A DNA stretch of 64,000 nt from JAJRRL01 sp047404195 (GCA_047404195.1 JBDOIU010000013.1:17023-81022); one strand, 5' to 3'. Counted from the stretch's first letter, positions 45,758-55,871 are shown. The notes: generated by a model not told the origin, from the sequence alone. Numbers and translations are program-made.

Positions 45758-48352
45758 CTAAGGTGTGTCAATATTTTTACTGTCTTGACTTTCTGTACCC
45801 TCAACAGTGCGTTTCTTACACCCAAGCAAGCAAACCCCTGCAATCACACCACTAGACCCACCAAGCGTCAGCGCAGCAGAAGATATTCCAAGCACATTCA
45901 TAACCAGGATTGGGAGCACAAAGGTGATTGCTGGAACAGCTGCTGCTACAATGACAGCACAACAAACAGCTGCAATCACTAGCAACGCAACACCCACACC
46001 AACCAAAGCACGCGCTGCTGATGATGACTTAGTTTGATTATGTGGAGGCGTATCTTTATCAACCGTAGGCTGAATTCCTTGTTCAAACTGCCTCCCTGAA
46101 TCGGGCTGCCCACCTTGCTCAGAATGAACAAGTGCAGTCGTACCAGACAGCGACTCTAAAACATGAGAAACAGGGTCAGTTTCGGCTAAATTTTCTTTAG
46201 ATTCAACTTTAGTAGAAGCTGGATCGGAGCTTAAGCGAACAATCTCTCTGATTTCTGTTATTACTTCACTGAGGGAAGTATGCTCAGCCAGATCAGACCC
46301 ATCAGACAAAATTTGACTACTCTTGGTAAGATCACGCAGTACATCAATCATTTCTGGTGGGTATGCATCATGGGTACCATGCCGTAGTCGCATGATAACA
46401 GCATCAAGAGTACCCTCAGCAGCTCTACCACAGTAGATATCACTATAATCAAAAAGAAAGTGGCAGAACTTTTTCTTATTTGGGCACTCAATATCAATAC
46501 CCAGTCCTTTTGCAAGCACTGATACGTCACCCTCATTCAGAAACGCGAGACGCAATAAAGACCCATATTGAACTTGTGAATGATACTCAAATTGTATGTC
46601 TACACTTTTGTCTTTTACGTGGGCTTTAAGGTCAGAAATATAAACGTGACTACGTAAGTACTGCATTTTGATATACAACCAGAAAAAGAATAAATTGCTA
46701 TCCTTATCTGTTTCTACTGAAGTATCATTCATCGTAGCTTGCCTAACAAATCTTACTAATTCTGGCTTCGTCCTAGCTGTGGTGACACTGGAGTCTGTTA
46801 GAACAAGTGAGTTTTTCCAAACTTCAGCCGAACCAGTGAAAGGAATAAGCGATGATAGGTACGCTGCACCACTGGCGAGTGCATTGCCTGCACTTCTCAC
46901 CACACCCACAATTGGAGATATCCAACCATCAGAAGCATGTCTGGTCGATGCTGGACAAGCGCTCTCTTGTAAATTCCACTCAAAATCACTTCTAATACCC
47001 CAGAACTCGCTTCTCCGCTTAATATCCTCCCCTCTTGGATGGCGCACACCTTCTCGGATTACATCGTTATAGAATTGACCCCATAGACTATCACTCTCAA
47101 CTACGGCAGGAGACTGATGTGTTTTGCCTGAGCACGGATTTTTGAGCTGTTCATTAATATCGCGTGAGACCTTCTTCATATCATCTATGATAGCTTCTAG
47201 ATTTATTAACTCACCAATATCGGGTTCTTTTTTTAAGTTTTTTAAAACATCAGCCGAAATTATCTGAAAGTTTGTCGTGAATGATCGCTGGATTGTTCCC
47301 AAAAGTGCATATAAGCGATCTGAAATTGAATCATATACACGAAGCAACTGGTGATTCATCACGTATAATGGCTGCTTTTCCCGATTTTTATCTACAATAC
47401 TGATAATCTCATTCGCCAATTCTTCAGCATCGAAAGCATCAGGTTTGCGTAAATAAGCATTAACTGCGTTGCGGATTTCACTTGCAAGTGATGCTGAATG
47501 CTGACTATAACGACACAGCATTGATTGAACACATTCAGCTATAGACTTTGAGTTTTTTCCAGATAAATTACCCGCATCGATATATGCTTTGACTGTCATG
47601 ATTTCAGTTATAAGTTGCGCCAAACCTGGAGTGGCAACCGTAGTGGTGCGATCCTGGATGTTTAATAAAAACATCGCACTCTTCAGATACTCATCAACTA
47701 AACGCTGACGATCTTGCACCTGAAGGCTCAAAGACTCACCATCTTTTCGCGATAAAGGTGCAGCAGCAGATGAAGATGTAGCAGTAACAGACTCTTGATC
47801 ATCCTGCTGTAATTCATCAACTTTACGTCTCAGCCTTTCCAGCTCAATAAGATGCTTTTTGTAATAGCCGCGTTGTTTTTCTTGAAACTTAATCTTTTCA
47901 CATTGCGTAGCTCTATCAATATCAAATATTTTTGAGCTTGGTGGATTATATGGCGAACCAACATCGTCTAAACGACTATCGTACACCCGCTTACAAAAAT
48001 CGATGCTAAATGAACCTAACTGCTTTTGTATCTCTGCCATCAGACTAAATGCATTTTTAAAAAACAATTGCCACTGCTTGGGTTGAGAAGCATCGTATTT
48101 GCTGAGCGAAATATGCTCATCACTGAGCGCAGACACTTTCCCATGAAGATTGTGAAGCGCTTGAATTTTTTCTTGGGAAGCAACATGCGGATCATCAACA
48201 CCAGCATTATGTTGGCTTGGAGCTTTACTAGAAAGTTGTGTGTAGTCGATGATTGCTTGGTCTAGGAGGCACAGTTTATCAGCATAAACATCTATAAACT
48301 CTGCAGCAAGCTGTTTCATAGCTATATCCATTGCACTTTTTTCGTTTTTCAT
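45758..48352 (-). CDS. Unknown 864-aa protein with C-terminal membrane hairpin
   Basis: Start ATG 48352 has GAGG six bases upstream; the frame is open 12 codons further. The protein is largely helical and charged (coiled-coil-like around residues 140-230) for about 750 residues. It then has a polar linker and two long hydrophobic segments (ALVGVGVALLVIAAVCCAVI and, after a short turn, a second one up to GVCLLGCKK) near the C-terminus, ending in a short basic, polar tail. There is no signal peptide. No family recognised. The layout resembles host-membrane-inserted effectors, and the 588-aa lipase-like protein in this window ends in a similar hairpin. It lies between the uvrB gene and the uvrB remnant. 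Confidence 0.75.
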   Translation of the reverse strand: MKNEKSAMDIAMKQLAAEFIDVYADKLCLLDQAIIDYTQLSSKAPSQHNAGVDDPHVASQEKIQALHNLHGKVSALSDEHISLSKYDASQPKQWQLFFKNAFSLMAEIQKQLGSFSIDFCKRVYDSRLDDVGSPYNPPSSKIFDIDRATQCEKIKFQEKQRGYYKKHLIELERLRRKVDELQQDDQESVTATSSSAAAPLSRKDGESLSLQVQDRQRLVDEYLKSAMFLLNIQDRTTTVATPGLAQLITEIMTVKAYIDAGNLSGKNSKSIAECVQSMLCRYSQHSASLASEIRNAVNAYLRKPDAFDAEELANEIISIVDKNREKQPLYVMNHQLLRVYDSISDRLYALLGTIQRSFTTNFQIISADVLKNLKKEPDIGELINLEAIIDDMKKVSRDINEQLKNPCSGKTHQSPAVVESDSLWGQFYNDVIREGVRHPRGEDIKRRSEFWGIRSDFEWNLQESACPASTRHASDGWISPIVGVVRSAGNALASGAAYLSSLIPFTGSAEVWKNSLVLTDSSVTTARTKPELVRFVRQATMNDTSVETDKDSNLFFFWLYIKMQYLRSHVYISDLKAHVKDKSVDIQFEYHSQVQYGSLLRLAFLNEGDVSVLAKGLGIDIECPNKKKFCHFLFDYSDIYCGRAAEGTLDAVIMRLRHGTHDAYPPEMIDVLRDLTKSSQILSDGSDLAEHTSLSEVITEIREIVRLSSDPASTKVESKENLAETDPVSHVLESLSGTTALVHSEQGGQPDSGRQFEQGIQPTVDKDTPPHNQTKSSSAARALVGVGVALLVIAAVCCAVIVAAAVPAITFVLPILVMNVLGISSAALTLGGSSGVIAGVCLLGCKKRTVEGTESQDSKNIDTP

Positions 48353-48957
48353 AATAAACCTCATACTATCAAATAAGCCACAATCCATGTGGTCACATTA
48401 ACTATTTATATTCCCACTACGTGCGGATTGCATACTTGAGAAGCATCCGTTCGTCACCTAGAATTAACGCACAATAAAATGGTACCAAGCGCTGATTTCG
48501 CAGCTAAGACTCAATATATAAACACATTGTAATTAAAGGCAGAATAATATGCAAGAACTTCTCGCACCAGAGAACAGCTATCTCAAATTAAAATGACTAA
48601 ATTGCAACCAGCAATAAAGACAAATGGTCAAAAAGTGAATCAATCATACGTCCGATCATAGAGATAGTCATTTTATCCCAATCCGATACGTGTGAGAGTC
48701 TAACTAACTTGATTTGGGCCTGTTAAATATTACTGATGCACAGCCAACCATTCGCAAACGGACCATCACCACAATCGCTATTGCACCCAACATCGAATAC
48801 CGGCATAACCCTGTAGTGATATGATTAAACAGTCGCCTTGCGTAAAACACATTGCTTAGTATTTATGGCATAAGCCCCGCATTGTTCTTTAATAGGGCCG
48901 ATGAAGTATCAATGCACCGCCCAGTAAAACGTCTCAGTTGATTACAATAAACTATGC
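48353..48957. other. 605-base intergenic region between uvrB and the 864-aa gene
   Basis: Must hold the promoter of the 864-aa gene. I looked for the TTAA-N7-TTAA box found before the giant genes and did not see it. TTACAAT near 48525-48535 on the minus strand is a possible -10 box. No ORF or RNA recognised. Confidence 0.45.
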
Positions 48958-50955
48958 TTAGTAGTGCTGATTATGCAATGCTGAGTCTTTCAATTGCTTA
49001 ATCTCATCCCGAACCTGCGCTGCCGCCTCAAATTCCAAGTTTTCGGCATGCTGCCGCATTTTTTTCTGCTTTTGACGAATGGCTTTACTGATTTCAGCAG
49101 GTGTCATGATAGCCAGCTGAGCCTCTGTTTTTATTGTCTCATCATCTTCTGCAGCCTTCGGTGTTTCTAATAGCTCATTCACCGCCCGCTTGACAGATTG
49201 TGGGGTGATACCATGCTGCTCGTTGTAGGCTCTTTGTATCTCACGCCGTGACTCTATCGTATTCAAAGCGCGTCGCATAGATCCTGTAACAGTGTCAGCA
49301 TATAGAATCGCTTTACCGTTAATATGGCGTGCAGCTCTCCCCATCGTCTGAATTAAGGAGCGCTCTGAGCGCAAGAAGCCCTCTTTATCAGCATCGAGTA
49401 TTGCAACCAACGATACCTCAGGTAGGTCAAGACCTTCTCGTAGCAAGTTAATACCCACCAATACGTCAAACTGCCCTAACCTCAAGTCACGTAAAATTTC
49501 CACTCTATCCATAGTGGATACATCTGAGTGCAAATAACGTACGCGCACACCATGTTCGTGATAGTAAGTAGTGAGATCTTCTGCCATACGCTTGGTCAGT
49601 GTCGTTACCAATGTGCGATCACCCTGTGCAGCGCGCTCACGTATTTCACCCAGCAAATCATCAACCTGTGTGCTCACTGGTCGAATATCAACTGCTGGAT
49701 CAAGCAAGCCCGTTGGCCTGACAAGTAATGGTGTCGTACTCGCACTCTCTTTCAGCTCATAATCGCCTGGCGTTGCCGACACATAAACAGTGGTTGGTGC
49801 AATTTCTTCGAATTCATCATACTTCAGAGGTCGGTTTTCTAAGGCCGTTGGCAAACGAAAACCATATTCCACCAATGTTTCTTTGCGAGCACGGTCGCCT
49901 TTATACATGGCACCGATTTGTGGTACCGTCACATGCGACTCATCTAAAACCAGCAATGCATCTTTTGGTAAGTAACTCATTAATGTCACTGGCGGGTCAC
50001 CCAGCCCTCTCTTAGACAAGTAAAATGAGTAATTCTCAATACCTTGACAATACCCTAGCTCAACCATCATCTCAATATCATAACGTACTCGCTCAGCTAA
50101 ACGCTGTGCCTCCACTAACTTATTAGCAGACTCAAGCTGCGCCAAACGTTTTCTCAAGTCTACTTTAATATCTTCTATCATATCTAAAACAGTTTGCCTG
50201 GGCGTCACATAATGCGATTTAGGGAAGATGGTAGTGCGAGGCAAATCTTCGATAAGCTGACCTGTTAGAGGGTCAATGGTGGTCATGCGCTCTACTTCAT
50301 CATCAAACATCAAAATCCGTAAAGCATATTTTTCAGAGTCCGCAGGAAAAATGTCAATCACATCACCACGCACACGATAAGTACCACGCGACAGCTCAAC
50401 ATCGTTGCGTTTATATTGCATAGAGACAAATTTACGTAATAAATCATGCTGGGGATAGCGCTCACCACATTTCAAGTGACAGACCATGCTCATATACGCC
50501 TCTGGATCACCCAAACCATAAATGGCAGAGACACTGCCGACAATGATAACATCTGGACGCTCTAGAATGGCTTTGGTTGCCGAGAGCCGCATTTGTTCAA
50601 CTTGCTCGTTGATGGACGCATCTTTTTCAATAAACGTACCAGTGCTTGGCACATAAGCCTCTGGCTGGTAGTAATCGTAATAGGAAACAAAATACTCAAC
50701 CGCATTATTCGGGAAAAAATCACGCATCTCAGCATAAAACTGTGCTGCCAAGGTCTTGTTTGGTGCCATAATCAGTGCGGGTTTACCCAGTTTGGCAATG
50801 ACGTTCGCAATGGTGAATGTTTTACCAGCCCCTGTTACACCCTGGAGTGTCAATTTACGCTGCTCGTCAGTGATTCCAGCACACAATGCATCAACAGCAG
50901 CCTGCTGTGCTGGCGTGGCTGAAAATTTCGATTGCAAATCAAAGACTTGACTCAT
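48958..50955 (-). CDS. uvrB: UvrABC excinuclease subunit B
   Basis: Damage-verification helicase of nucleotide excision repair; binds UvrA and then UvrC. 665 aa, the usual length. ATG 50955 follows AGGA by seven bases. Walker A in LQGVTGAGKTFTIANV (with Lys), the beta-hairpin with SYYDYYQPEAYVP, DESHVT (Walker B), helicase motifs including VGINLLREGLDLPEVSL and QTMGRAARH, and the C-terminal UVR domain. Its 3' end is the source of, or shares ancestry with, the remnant at 45234-45330. Divergent from the dus gene. Confidence 0.98.
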   Translation of the reverse strand: MSQVFDLQSKFSATPAQQAAVDALCAGITDEQRKLTLQGVTGAGKTFTIANVIAKLGKPALIMAPNKTLAAQFYAEMRDFFPNNAVEYFVSYYDYYQPEAYVPSTGTFIEKDASINEQVEQMRLSATKAILERPDVIIVGSVSAIYGLGDPEAYMSMVCHLKCGERYPQHDLLRKFVSMQYKRNDVELSRGTYRVRGDVIDIFPADSEKYALRILMFDDEVERMTTIDPLTGQLIEDLPRTTIFPKSHYVTPRQTVLDMIEDIKVDLRKRLAQLESANKLVEAQRLAERVRYDIEMMVELGYCQGIENYSFYLSKRGLGDPPVTLMSYLPKDALLVLDESHVTVPQIGAMYKGDRARKETLVEYGFRLPTALENRPLKYDEFEEIAPTTVYVSATPGDYELKESASTTPLLVRPTGLLDPAVDIRPVSTQVDDLLGEIRERAAQGDRTLVTTLTKRMAEDLTTYYHEHGVRVRYLHSDVSTMDRVEILRDLRLGQFDVLVGINLLREGLDLPEVSLVAILDADKEGFLRSERSLIQTMGRAARHINGKAILYADTVTGSMRRALNTIESRREIQRAYNEQHGITPQSVKRAVNELLETPKAAEDDETIKTEAQLAIMTPAEISKAIRQKQKKMRQHAENLEFEAAAQVRDEIKQLKDSALHNQHY

Positions 50956-51041
50956 GAAGCATTCCTGGTGGTGGTTCTGCTGACATCATAGCAAATTCAG
51001 CGCACAATCAAAACAAGTGACAGCATACGACTTGCACAGAC

Positions 51042-52055
51042 ATGCACAAGTTTGATACAATGCTCTTTTTGAAAATGAGTGCAACAGCAATGATTCCAGA
51101 AAAGCTACAAATTGGTGATCTGATATTCGATTCTCCACTCATCCAAGGCCCGCTTGCAGGCTATACCTGCTCAGCAATGCGGCGACTGCCATGGCAGTTT
51201 GGTGGACTGGCCTATACATGCACCGAGATGTTGTCAGCAGATTGCCTAGCAAAGCAAACTGACCGCTCGCCACGCTACCACCACGTGGCTGAAGATGAAG
51301 GGCCTGTCTGCTTCCAACTGTCTAGTCATATACCTGATATCTTAGCAAAAGCCAGTGAACGTGCCTGCGCTTATGGTGCGACTTTACTCGACTTAAATGT
51401 CGGCTGCCCACAACCGAAAATTCGCAAGAAAAAACAAGGCAGCGCGCACCTGCGTGACACACAAAATCTGGCGCGTTGTCTATCCGCCATGGTCGAACAC
51501 AGTGACTGCCCAGTGACGGTGAAAATCCGTGTTGATGGCGGTAGCACTGAGCATTATAACGCCGCTGCACTGGAAGCAGCACACACAGCAGGTGTCGATG
51601 CCATCATTGTCCACGGAAGACACTGGCAGGAATATTATGAGCGAGCAGCGGATTGGCAGCAGATAGCCTGGTTCGTCGACAACGCAGATATACCTGTGAT
51701 TGGTAATGGTGATTTGTGTGACGCCGATAGCTGTCAACGCTTTTTTGCAGAGACCAATGCTGCAGGAGCGATGATTGCGCGTGCAGCAATGGGTAAACCT
51801 TGGTTATTTCAGCACATTCTACGGCCAGAGCACCATAAACCTGTTTCCCTCAATAAGAGAATACAACTTTTACTACAACACATAACACAACTGAGTCAAT
51901 TAGAAAACAGTGAACGAAAAGCCCTTTTACAAGCGCGTAGTTTTGTGAAATACTATCTATGTAATGATAACGAGCATGTGTTACATCAGTTGGTTTTCAA
52001 TTCAGATAATATACAATCACTTAAGATAGGAGTTAGCAATGCAACAACCTCATGA
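51042..52055 (+). CDS. tRNA-dihydrouridine synthase family protein
   Basis: FMN-dependent reduction of uridine in tRNA to dihydrouridine. 337 aa from ATG 51042; ATG 51075 and 51090 are alternatives, and none has a strong ribosome binding site. Motifs: IQGPLAGYTCSAMR (FMN-binding start of the TIM barrel), DLNVGCPQPKIRKKKQGSAHL, VTVKIRVDG, IIVHGRHWQEYY, IPVIGNGDL and GAMIARAAMGKPWLF. It is distinct from DusA, DusB and DusC in wording, so the target position is not assigned. Its last 17 bases overlap the next gene. Confidence 0.88.
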   Translation: MHKFDTMLFLKMSATAMIPEKLQIGDLIFDSPLIQGPLAGYTCSAMRRLPWQFGGLAYTCTEMLSADCLAKQTDRSPRYHHVAEDEGPVCFQLSSHIPDILAKASERACAYGATLLDLNVGCPQPKIRKKKQGSAHLRDTQNLARCLSAMVEHSDCPVTVKIRVDGGSTEHYNAAALEAAHTAGVDAIIVHGRHWQEYYERAADWQQIAWFVDNADIPVIGNGDLCDADSCQRFFAETNAAGAMIARAAMGKPWLFQHILRPEHHKPVSLNKRIQLLLQHITQLSQLENSERKALLQARSFVKYYLCNDNEHVLHQLVFNSDNIQSLKIGVSNATTS

Positions 52056-53805
52056 TATACTTGAAATCAGACTTGCAGGCACAGGAACTGACGCACACTC
52101 AAAACAGTTTGACCACTATACGTCAGATACCGAGAAACAGGAACAGGAACAGGAACAGGAACAGGAACAGGAACAGGAACAGGAACAGGAACAGGAACAC
52201 GACAACCCTACCCTCTATTTGGGTGGCGTACAACATCTCACTGGCAATGGCTTGACACCAAATTTAATGCGGCTTGTTGACGAAACCATCATACCGATAA
52301 TATGCAGCGCAGAAACAGATGTGGAAGCTGATTCTGCTGCGACGACTCTTGGAACCTACGCTCGTATAAGTGAAAATATCTCCAACTTAAAACAATCCGG
52401 CGGTTGGGAAGAAGACTACCATTTTAAAATGAGGTCTTTTCCATCTGATCAGTCCCAAAATAATAAGGCTGCAAATGCTCACCCTGATCAACTGATTTTG
52501 AGAGGCAGTAGCCGTGGTGCTGTCACTGCCTTTTTAATTGCAAAAGCACTGCAGCAACGCGGCATCACAACCCCAATACATATCATTGCAGACGAACCCG
52601 TACCAGGTACACCCACACCATTAAGCGGCTTTACTGACCTCTCTGACTGTGACAACATCCAGAGCGTGACGGTGTTACTGGCACCCACCGCTGGGCCAGG
52701 AAAGCACACCACACACCTGCGAAGCGTCTTAACACAAAAACTTGTTGAGCTAAAAGAAGAACCAAATACGCAACCTAACCCAACAAAAAGTGAGATGATT
52801 CATTTTGCCCATGACACGCTGACCAAGCAGCAAACCACATGGTATAAAGCGATCTTCAAGGGCCTGCTTTTAGGTGTGATTACGATTGGTAGTCCAATCT
52901 ATGCCGTGCTCTACAATATATTCTTTCGACAGCAGGTGCCAAGCCTATATTCTCATTCAAAAGTTCGCATCCTATTTAAAAAGTGGCAGGGCAAAAATCA
53001 AGTGAGTCACTGCAACCAAATGACTTTTAAAGATGGCAATATTTTACCAAGTGACCTACAACATCAACGCTTATACTACCAAGGGCAGCTAATTAGCCGT
53101 GCTGCACAATATGCTCTGACACACTTCAATGCTATTGAGTGCCAGGAAAATAACAATACTAGCAAAGCGGTTTGTGAGAATAATATTACGACTAATGTCA
53201 TTACCAGCGAGACACAAGAGCAAACATTCACGGAAACGTGCTTTAAGCAGCTCAAAAGTTTTCCCAGGACAGCTAAGCGGTTTCACCGACTGAAATCACT
53301 CATCGAAGCAATGGCATTATACGACGCAATGTTGCCAACTGATTCTGATGAGGATAGATATTCAATAAATCAGAGGAAAAGCATCCTGCATGCTGCATAT
53401 TCCCTTGAGAAAATAACAGCACCTACTGACTTTAATGCTGATACTACAACAGCTAACACAGCCACAACAAAAAATGAATTTTATAAAAATTATCATATTT
53501 ATTCGGAACACAAAGGCTCAAAACAAGTCACACAAACATCAGCGATAGTTTGTGCAACATCAACAGTGCTCGGCCTTGCAAGTGTTGGTGCTATCGCTGC
53601 AATGTGCGCTGGTTGTTTGCCAGCACCTGAGTATTTGCTGCCTATTATGCTCATCATATCATTCGTCTGCGCTGCAACAACGGCTGTTAGCTTCACCAGT
53701 GCCGCGACAGCTGGACTATTTCATGCCTGCAAAATATCTCAGCAACGACAATTAAGGGTTAGTGACCATACTCCTGAAAAAAATAGCATACGCGAGCCAG
53801 CTTAA
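52039..53805 (+). CDS. Lipase-like alpha/beta-hydrolase protein with C-terminal membrane hairpin
   Basis: 588 aa; ATG 52039 has AGGAG six bases upstream, inside the end of the dus gene. The N-terminus has IRLAGTGTDAHS and, after a Gln-Glu repeat, LYLGGVQHLTGNGL, then a nucleophile elbow GSSRG (Ser158) in LRGSSRGAVTAFLIAKAL and a candidate acid in ADEPVPG (D185). This pattern (G-x-S-x-G then a D-x-V-x-G) is seen in DUF2235-like and effector-type lipases. The catalytic His is not identified. A hydrophobic stretch lies near 272-297, and two long helices near 503-566 form a hairpin before a polar tail. Function (for example phospholipase on host membranes) is inferred only. Confidence 0.7.
   Translation: MQQPHDILEIRLAGTGTDAHSKQFDHYTSDTEKQEQEQEQEQEQEQEQEQEQEHDNPTLYLGGVQHLTGNGLTPNLMRLVDETIIPIICSAETDVEADSAATTLGTYARISENISNLKQSGGWEEDYHFKMRSFPSDQSQNNKAANAHPDQLILRGSSRGAVTAFLIAKALQQRGITTPIHIIADEPVPGTPTPLSGFTDLSDCDNIQSVTVLLAPTAGPGKHTTHLRSVLTQKLVELKEEPNTQPNPTKSEMIHFAHDTLTKQQTTWYKAIFKGLLLGVITIGSPIYAVLYNIFFRQQVPSLYSHSKVRILFKKWQGKNQVSHCNQMTFKDGNILPSDLQHQRLYYQGQLISRAAQYALTHFNAIECQENNNTSKAVCENNITTNVITSETQEQTFTETCFKQLKSFPRTAKRFHRLKSLIEAMALYDAMLPTDSDEDRYSINQRKSILHAAYSLEKITAPTDFNADTTTANTATTKNEFYKNYHIYSEHKGSKQVTQTSAIVCATSTVLGLASVGAIAAMCAGCLPAPEYLLPIMLIISFVCAATTAVSFTSAATAGLFHACKISQQRQLRVSDHTPEKNSIREPA
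52141..52200 (+). repeat. Hexanucleotide tandem repeat (GAACAG)n
   Basis: Nine perfect GAACAG units plus a tenth ending in C, preceded by AAACAG. It encodes an alternating Gln-Glu tract (residues 34-54) in the lipase-like protein. Slippage changes length but not frame, so copy number may vary between strains. Confidence 0.95.
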
Positions 53806-53820
53806 GCAAAATGCTGGTTT
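53797..53820. terminator. Weak hairpin between the lipase-like and ligA genes
   Basis: CCAGC and GCTGG (five-base stem, 11-base loop) followed by TTT, between two convergent stop codons. A short bidirectional terminator is possible. Confidence 0.35.
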
Positions 53821-55838
53821 CACAGCGAAGCCAACCAAGCAGCCAACGCATCTTCAGTGAGTATCTGTGTACCCAAGGACTGTGCTTTCTTCAGCTTGGA
53901 CCCGGCTTTCTCACCGACAATCAATAGTGCGGTTTTTGAGGAAACAGATCCACTGACTGTTGCACCTAGGCTTTGTAACCTTGCAACCAAGTCGCTGCGC
54001 TTCATGCTGTGAAATGTGCCAGTCACAACAATCGTACTACCCTCTAGCGGTTGTTTAGCAGCAAGTACTGCGTCTACCAACTCAATATCACATGCCAGCA
54101 ATCTTTGTAGGCTTTCCTGTTGCTCAGCATCCTGGAAATAACGCTGCACATGCTGTGCCACAATCGGCCCCACATCCGGTACTGCGAGCAAGGACTCATG
54201 CGTGGCAGCCTGAATAGATGCGATATCGCCATAAGCCTTCGCCAGCGCGCGTGCTGTTGCCACACCCACTTCTCGAATTCCCAATGCATACAATAATCTC
54301 GGTAAAGTCGATTTTCGACTCCCATTAATTGCCTTAACAATGTTATTAGCAGACTTCTCACCCATTCTGGGTAGAGAAGCCAATTGTAATGCCGTCAACC
54401 CGTACAAATCGGCTGGCGTTTTCACCCAATTACGCTCCACCAATGTTTCGATTAACTTATCCCCCAAACCATCAATATTCATTGCACGCTTGCTGGCAAA
54501 ATGTTTGAGCGACTCCAGCAATTGTGCAGGGCAACGCTGTCCTGCTGGGCAACGCAGGATCGCCTGCCCAGGCACATCTTCTAGCGCTGTTTGACACACA
54601 GGACAGTTCTGGGGAGGCTGGATGGCCTGTGTATTGTCCGGACGCTGTGGCAATAATACCGATACGACTTCAGGTATCACATCACCTGCTCTTCTCACAA
54701 TAACCGTGTCACCCACACGTACATCTTTGCGTGCACATTCTTCAAAATTATGTAATGTAGCACAACGTACGGTGACACCAGAAACTGAAACCGGTGCCAA
54801 CTTCGCTACTGGCGTAACAGCACCAGTTCGACCCACTTGGTAATCAATGCCTTCTACTGTGGTTGTCTTCTCCTGCGCAGGAAACTTATACGCAATAGCC
54901 CAGCGTGGCGCACGTGACACAGCACCAAGCTGCTTTTGCTGCTGCGTATCATTCAACTTGTAAACCACACCATCTATTTCAAACGGCAGTGACGAGCGGC
55001 GTGCTTGCAAAGCTTCAAAATAAGCCTGGCATGCGGCTACGCCCTGCAATGTTTGCCACTCATAAACTGGAAAACCATATTCTTCTAAAACCTGCATCAT
55101 CCTATGCTGCGTTGTTGGTGTGTCTTGCCCTTGCATGTCACCGATAGCGTATGCATAAAATTGCAAAGGACGTTGAGCCGTAACGCGCGCATCTAACTGC
55201 CGTAAACTACCTGCTGCCGCATTGCGTGGGTTAGCAAATAATGTTTTGTCTTCGGCAGCACGCGACTGATTGAGCGCTTCGAAGCCAGCAAGAGGCATGA
55301 TCACCTCACCACGCACCTCAATCAACGGTAGCACGTTTTGCGAGGATAGCTGTTGCGGAATACTGGCAATGGTTTTGATATTGTGCGTCACATCCTCACC
55401 GACTGCACCATCACCGCGCGTGGCTGCAGTCAGCAACTGCCCATGACGGTACAGCAAGTTCACTGCCAAACCATCGAATTTCGGTTCTGCTGTGAAACTC
55501 AATGTGAGTGGGTCCTGATCAGGCAGCTGTTTTAGTACGCGCTCATAAAACTTTTCCCATGTCGCTAAATCAAACACATTATCCAACGATAACATTGGCT
55601 GCCTGTGCGTGACTGCGGAAAAAGCTGTATTTGCACTTGCGCCGACACGCTGGGTAGGTGAGCTTGGGTCAGCATACTGCGGATAAGTTTGCTCTAACGA
55701 CTGCAAAGAGCGAAACAAGACATCATAATCAGCATCAGCGATCAATGGTGAATCATTCACATAATATGCTGTATTATGCTGCTCTATCTGCTGACGCAAA
55801 TCGTCAATCTGCTTTTTAATTGCTTCAGTCAACAGCAT
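53820..55838 (-). CDS. ligA: NAD+-dependent DNA ligase LigA
   Basis: Seals nicks in DNA replication and repair using NAD+. 672 aa, full length. Domain order: Ia (YYVNDSPLIADADYD), adenylation domain with the AMP lysine in AEPKFDGLAVN, OB fold, a zinc finger of four cysteines (CPVC ... CPAGQRCPAQ), helix-hairpin-helix repeats (LPRMGEKSANNIVKAI) and a C-terminal BRCT domain (GSTIVVTGTF to the end). ATG 55838 directly follows GGAG; a TTG two codons on (55832) has better spacing and may be the real start. Last gene of the smc-zipA-ligA operon, 33 bases after zipA. Confidence 0.98.
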   Translation of the reverse strand: MLLTEAIKKQIDDLRQQIEQHNTAYYVNDSPLIADADYDVLFRSLQSLEQTYPQYADPSSPTQRVGASANTAFSAVTHRQPMLSLDNVFDLATWEKFYERVLKQLPDQDPLTLSFTAEPKFDGLAVNLLYRHGQLLTAATRGDGAVGEDVTHNIKTIASIPQQLSSQNVLPLIEVRGEVIMPLAGFEALNQSRAAEDKTLFANPRNAAAGSLRQLDARVTAQRPLQFYAYAIGDMQGQDTPTTQHRMMQVLEEYGFPVYEWQTLQGVAACQAYFEALQARRSSLPFEIDGVVYKLNDTQQQKQLGAVSRAPRWAIAYKFPAQEKTTTVEGIDYQVGRTGAVTPVAKLAPVSVSGVTVRCATLHNFEECARKDVRVGDTVIVRRAGDVIPEVVSVLLPQRPDNTQAIQPPQNCPVCQTALEDVPGQAILRCPAGQRCPAQLLESLKHFASKRAMNIDGLGDKLIETLVERNWVKTPADLYGLTALQLASLPRMGEKSANNIVKAINGSRKSTLPRLLYALGIREVGVATARALAKAYGDIASIQAATHESLLAVPDVGPIVAQHVQRYFQDAEQQESLQRLLACDIELVDAVLAAKQPLEGSTIVVTGTFHSMKRSDLVARLQSLGATVSGSVSSKTALLIVGEKAGSKLKKAQSLGTQILTEDALAAWLASL

Positions 55839-55871
55839 CTCCGTGATATGTAGCCAACCATCACAGTCGTA

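Noticed and set aside
46668..47072. 134-codon plus-strand frame inside the 864-aa gene
   Set aside because: Shadow of the minus-strand gene, which has a good ribosome binding site and consistent protein features.
48353..48957. PmrA/QseB-like box before the 864-aa gene
   Set aside because: Several TTAA words occur, but none pairs at the 11-base spacing on either strand.
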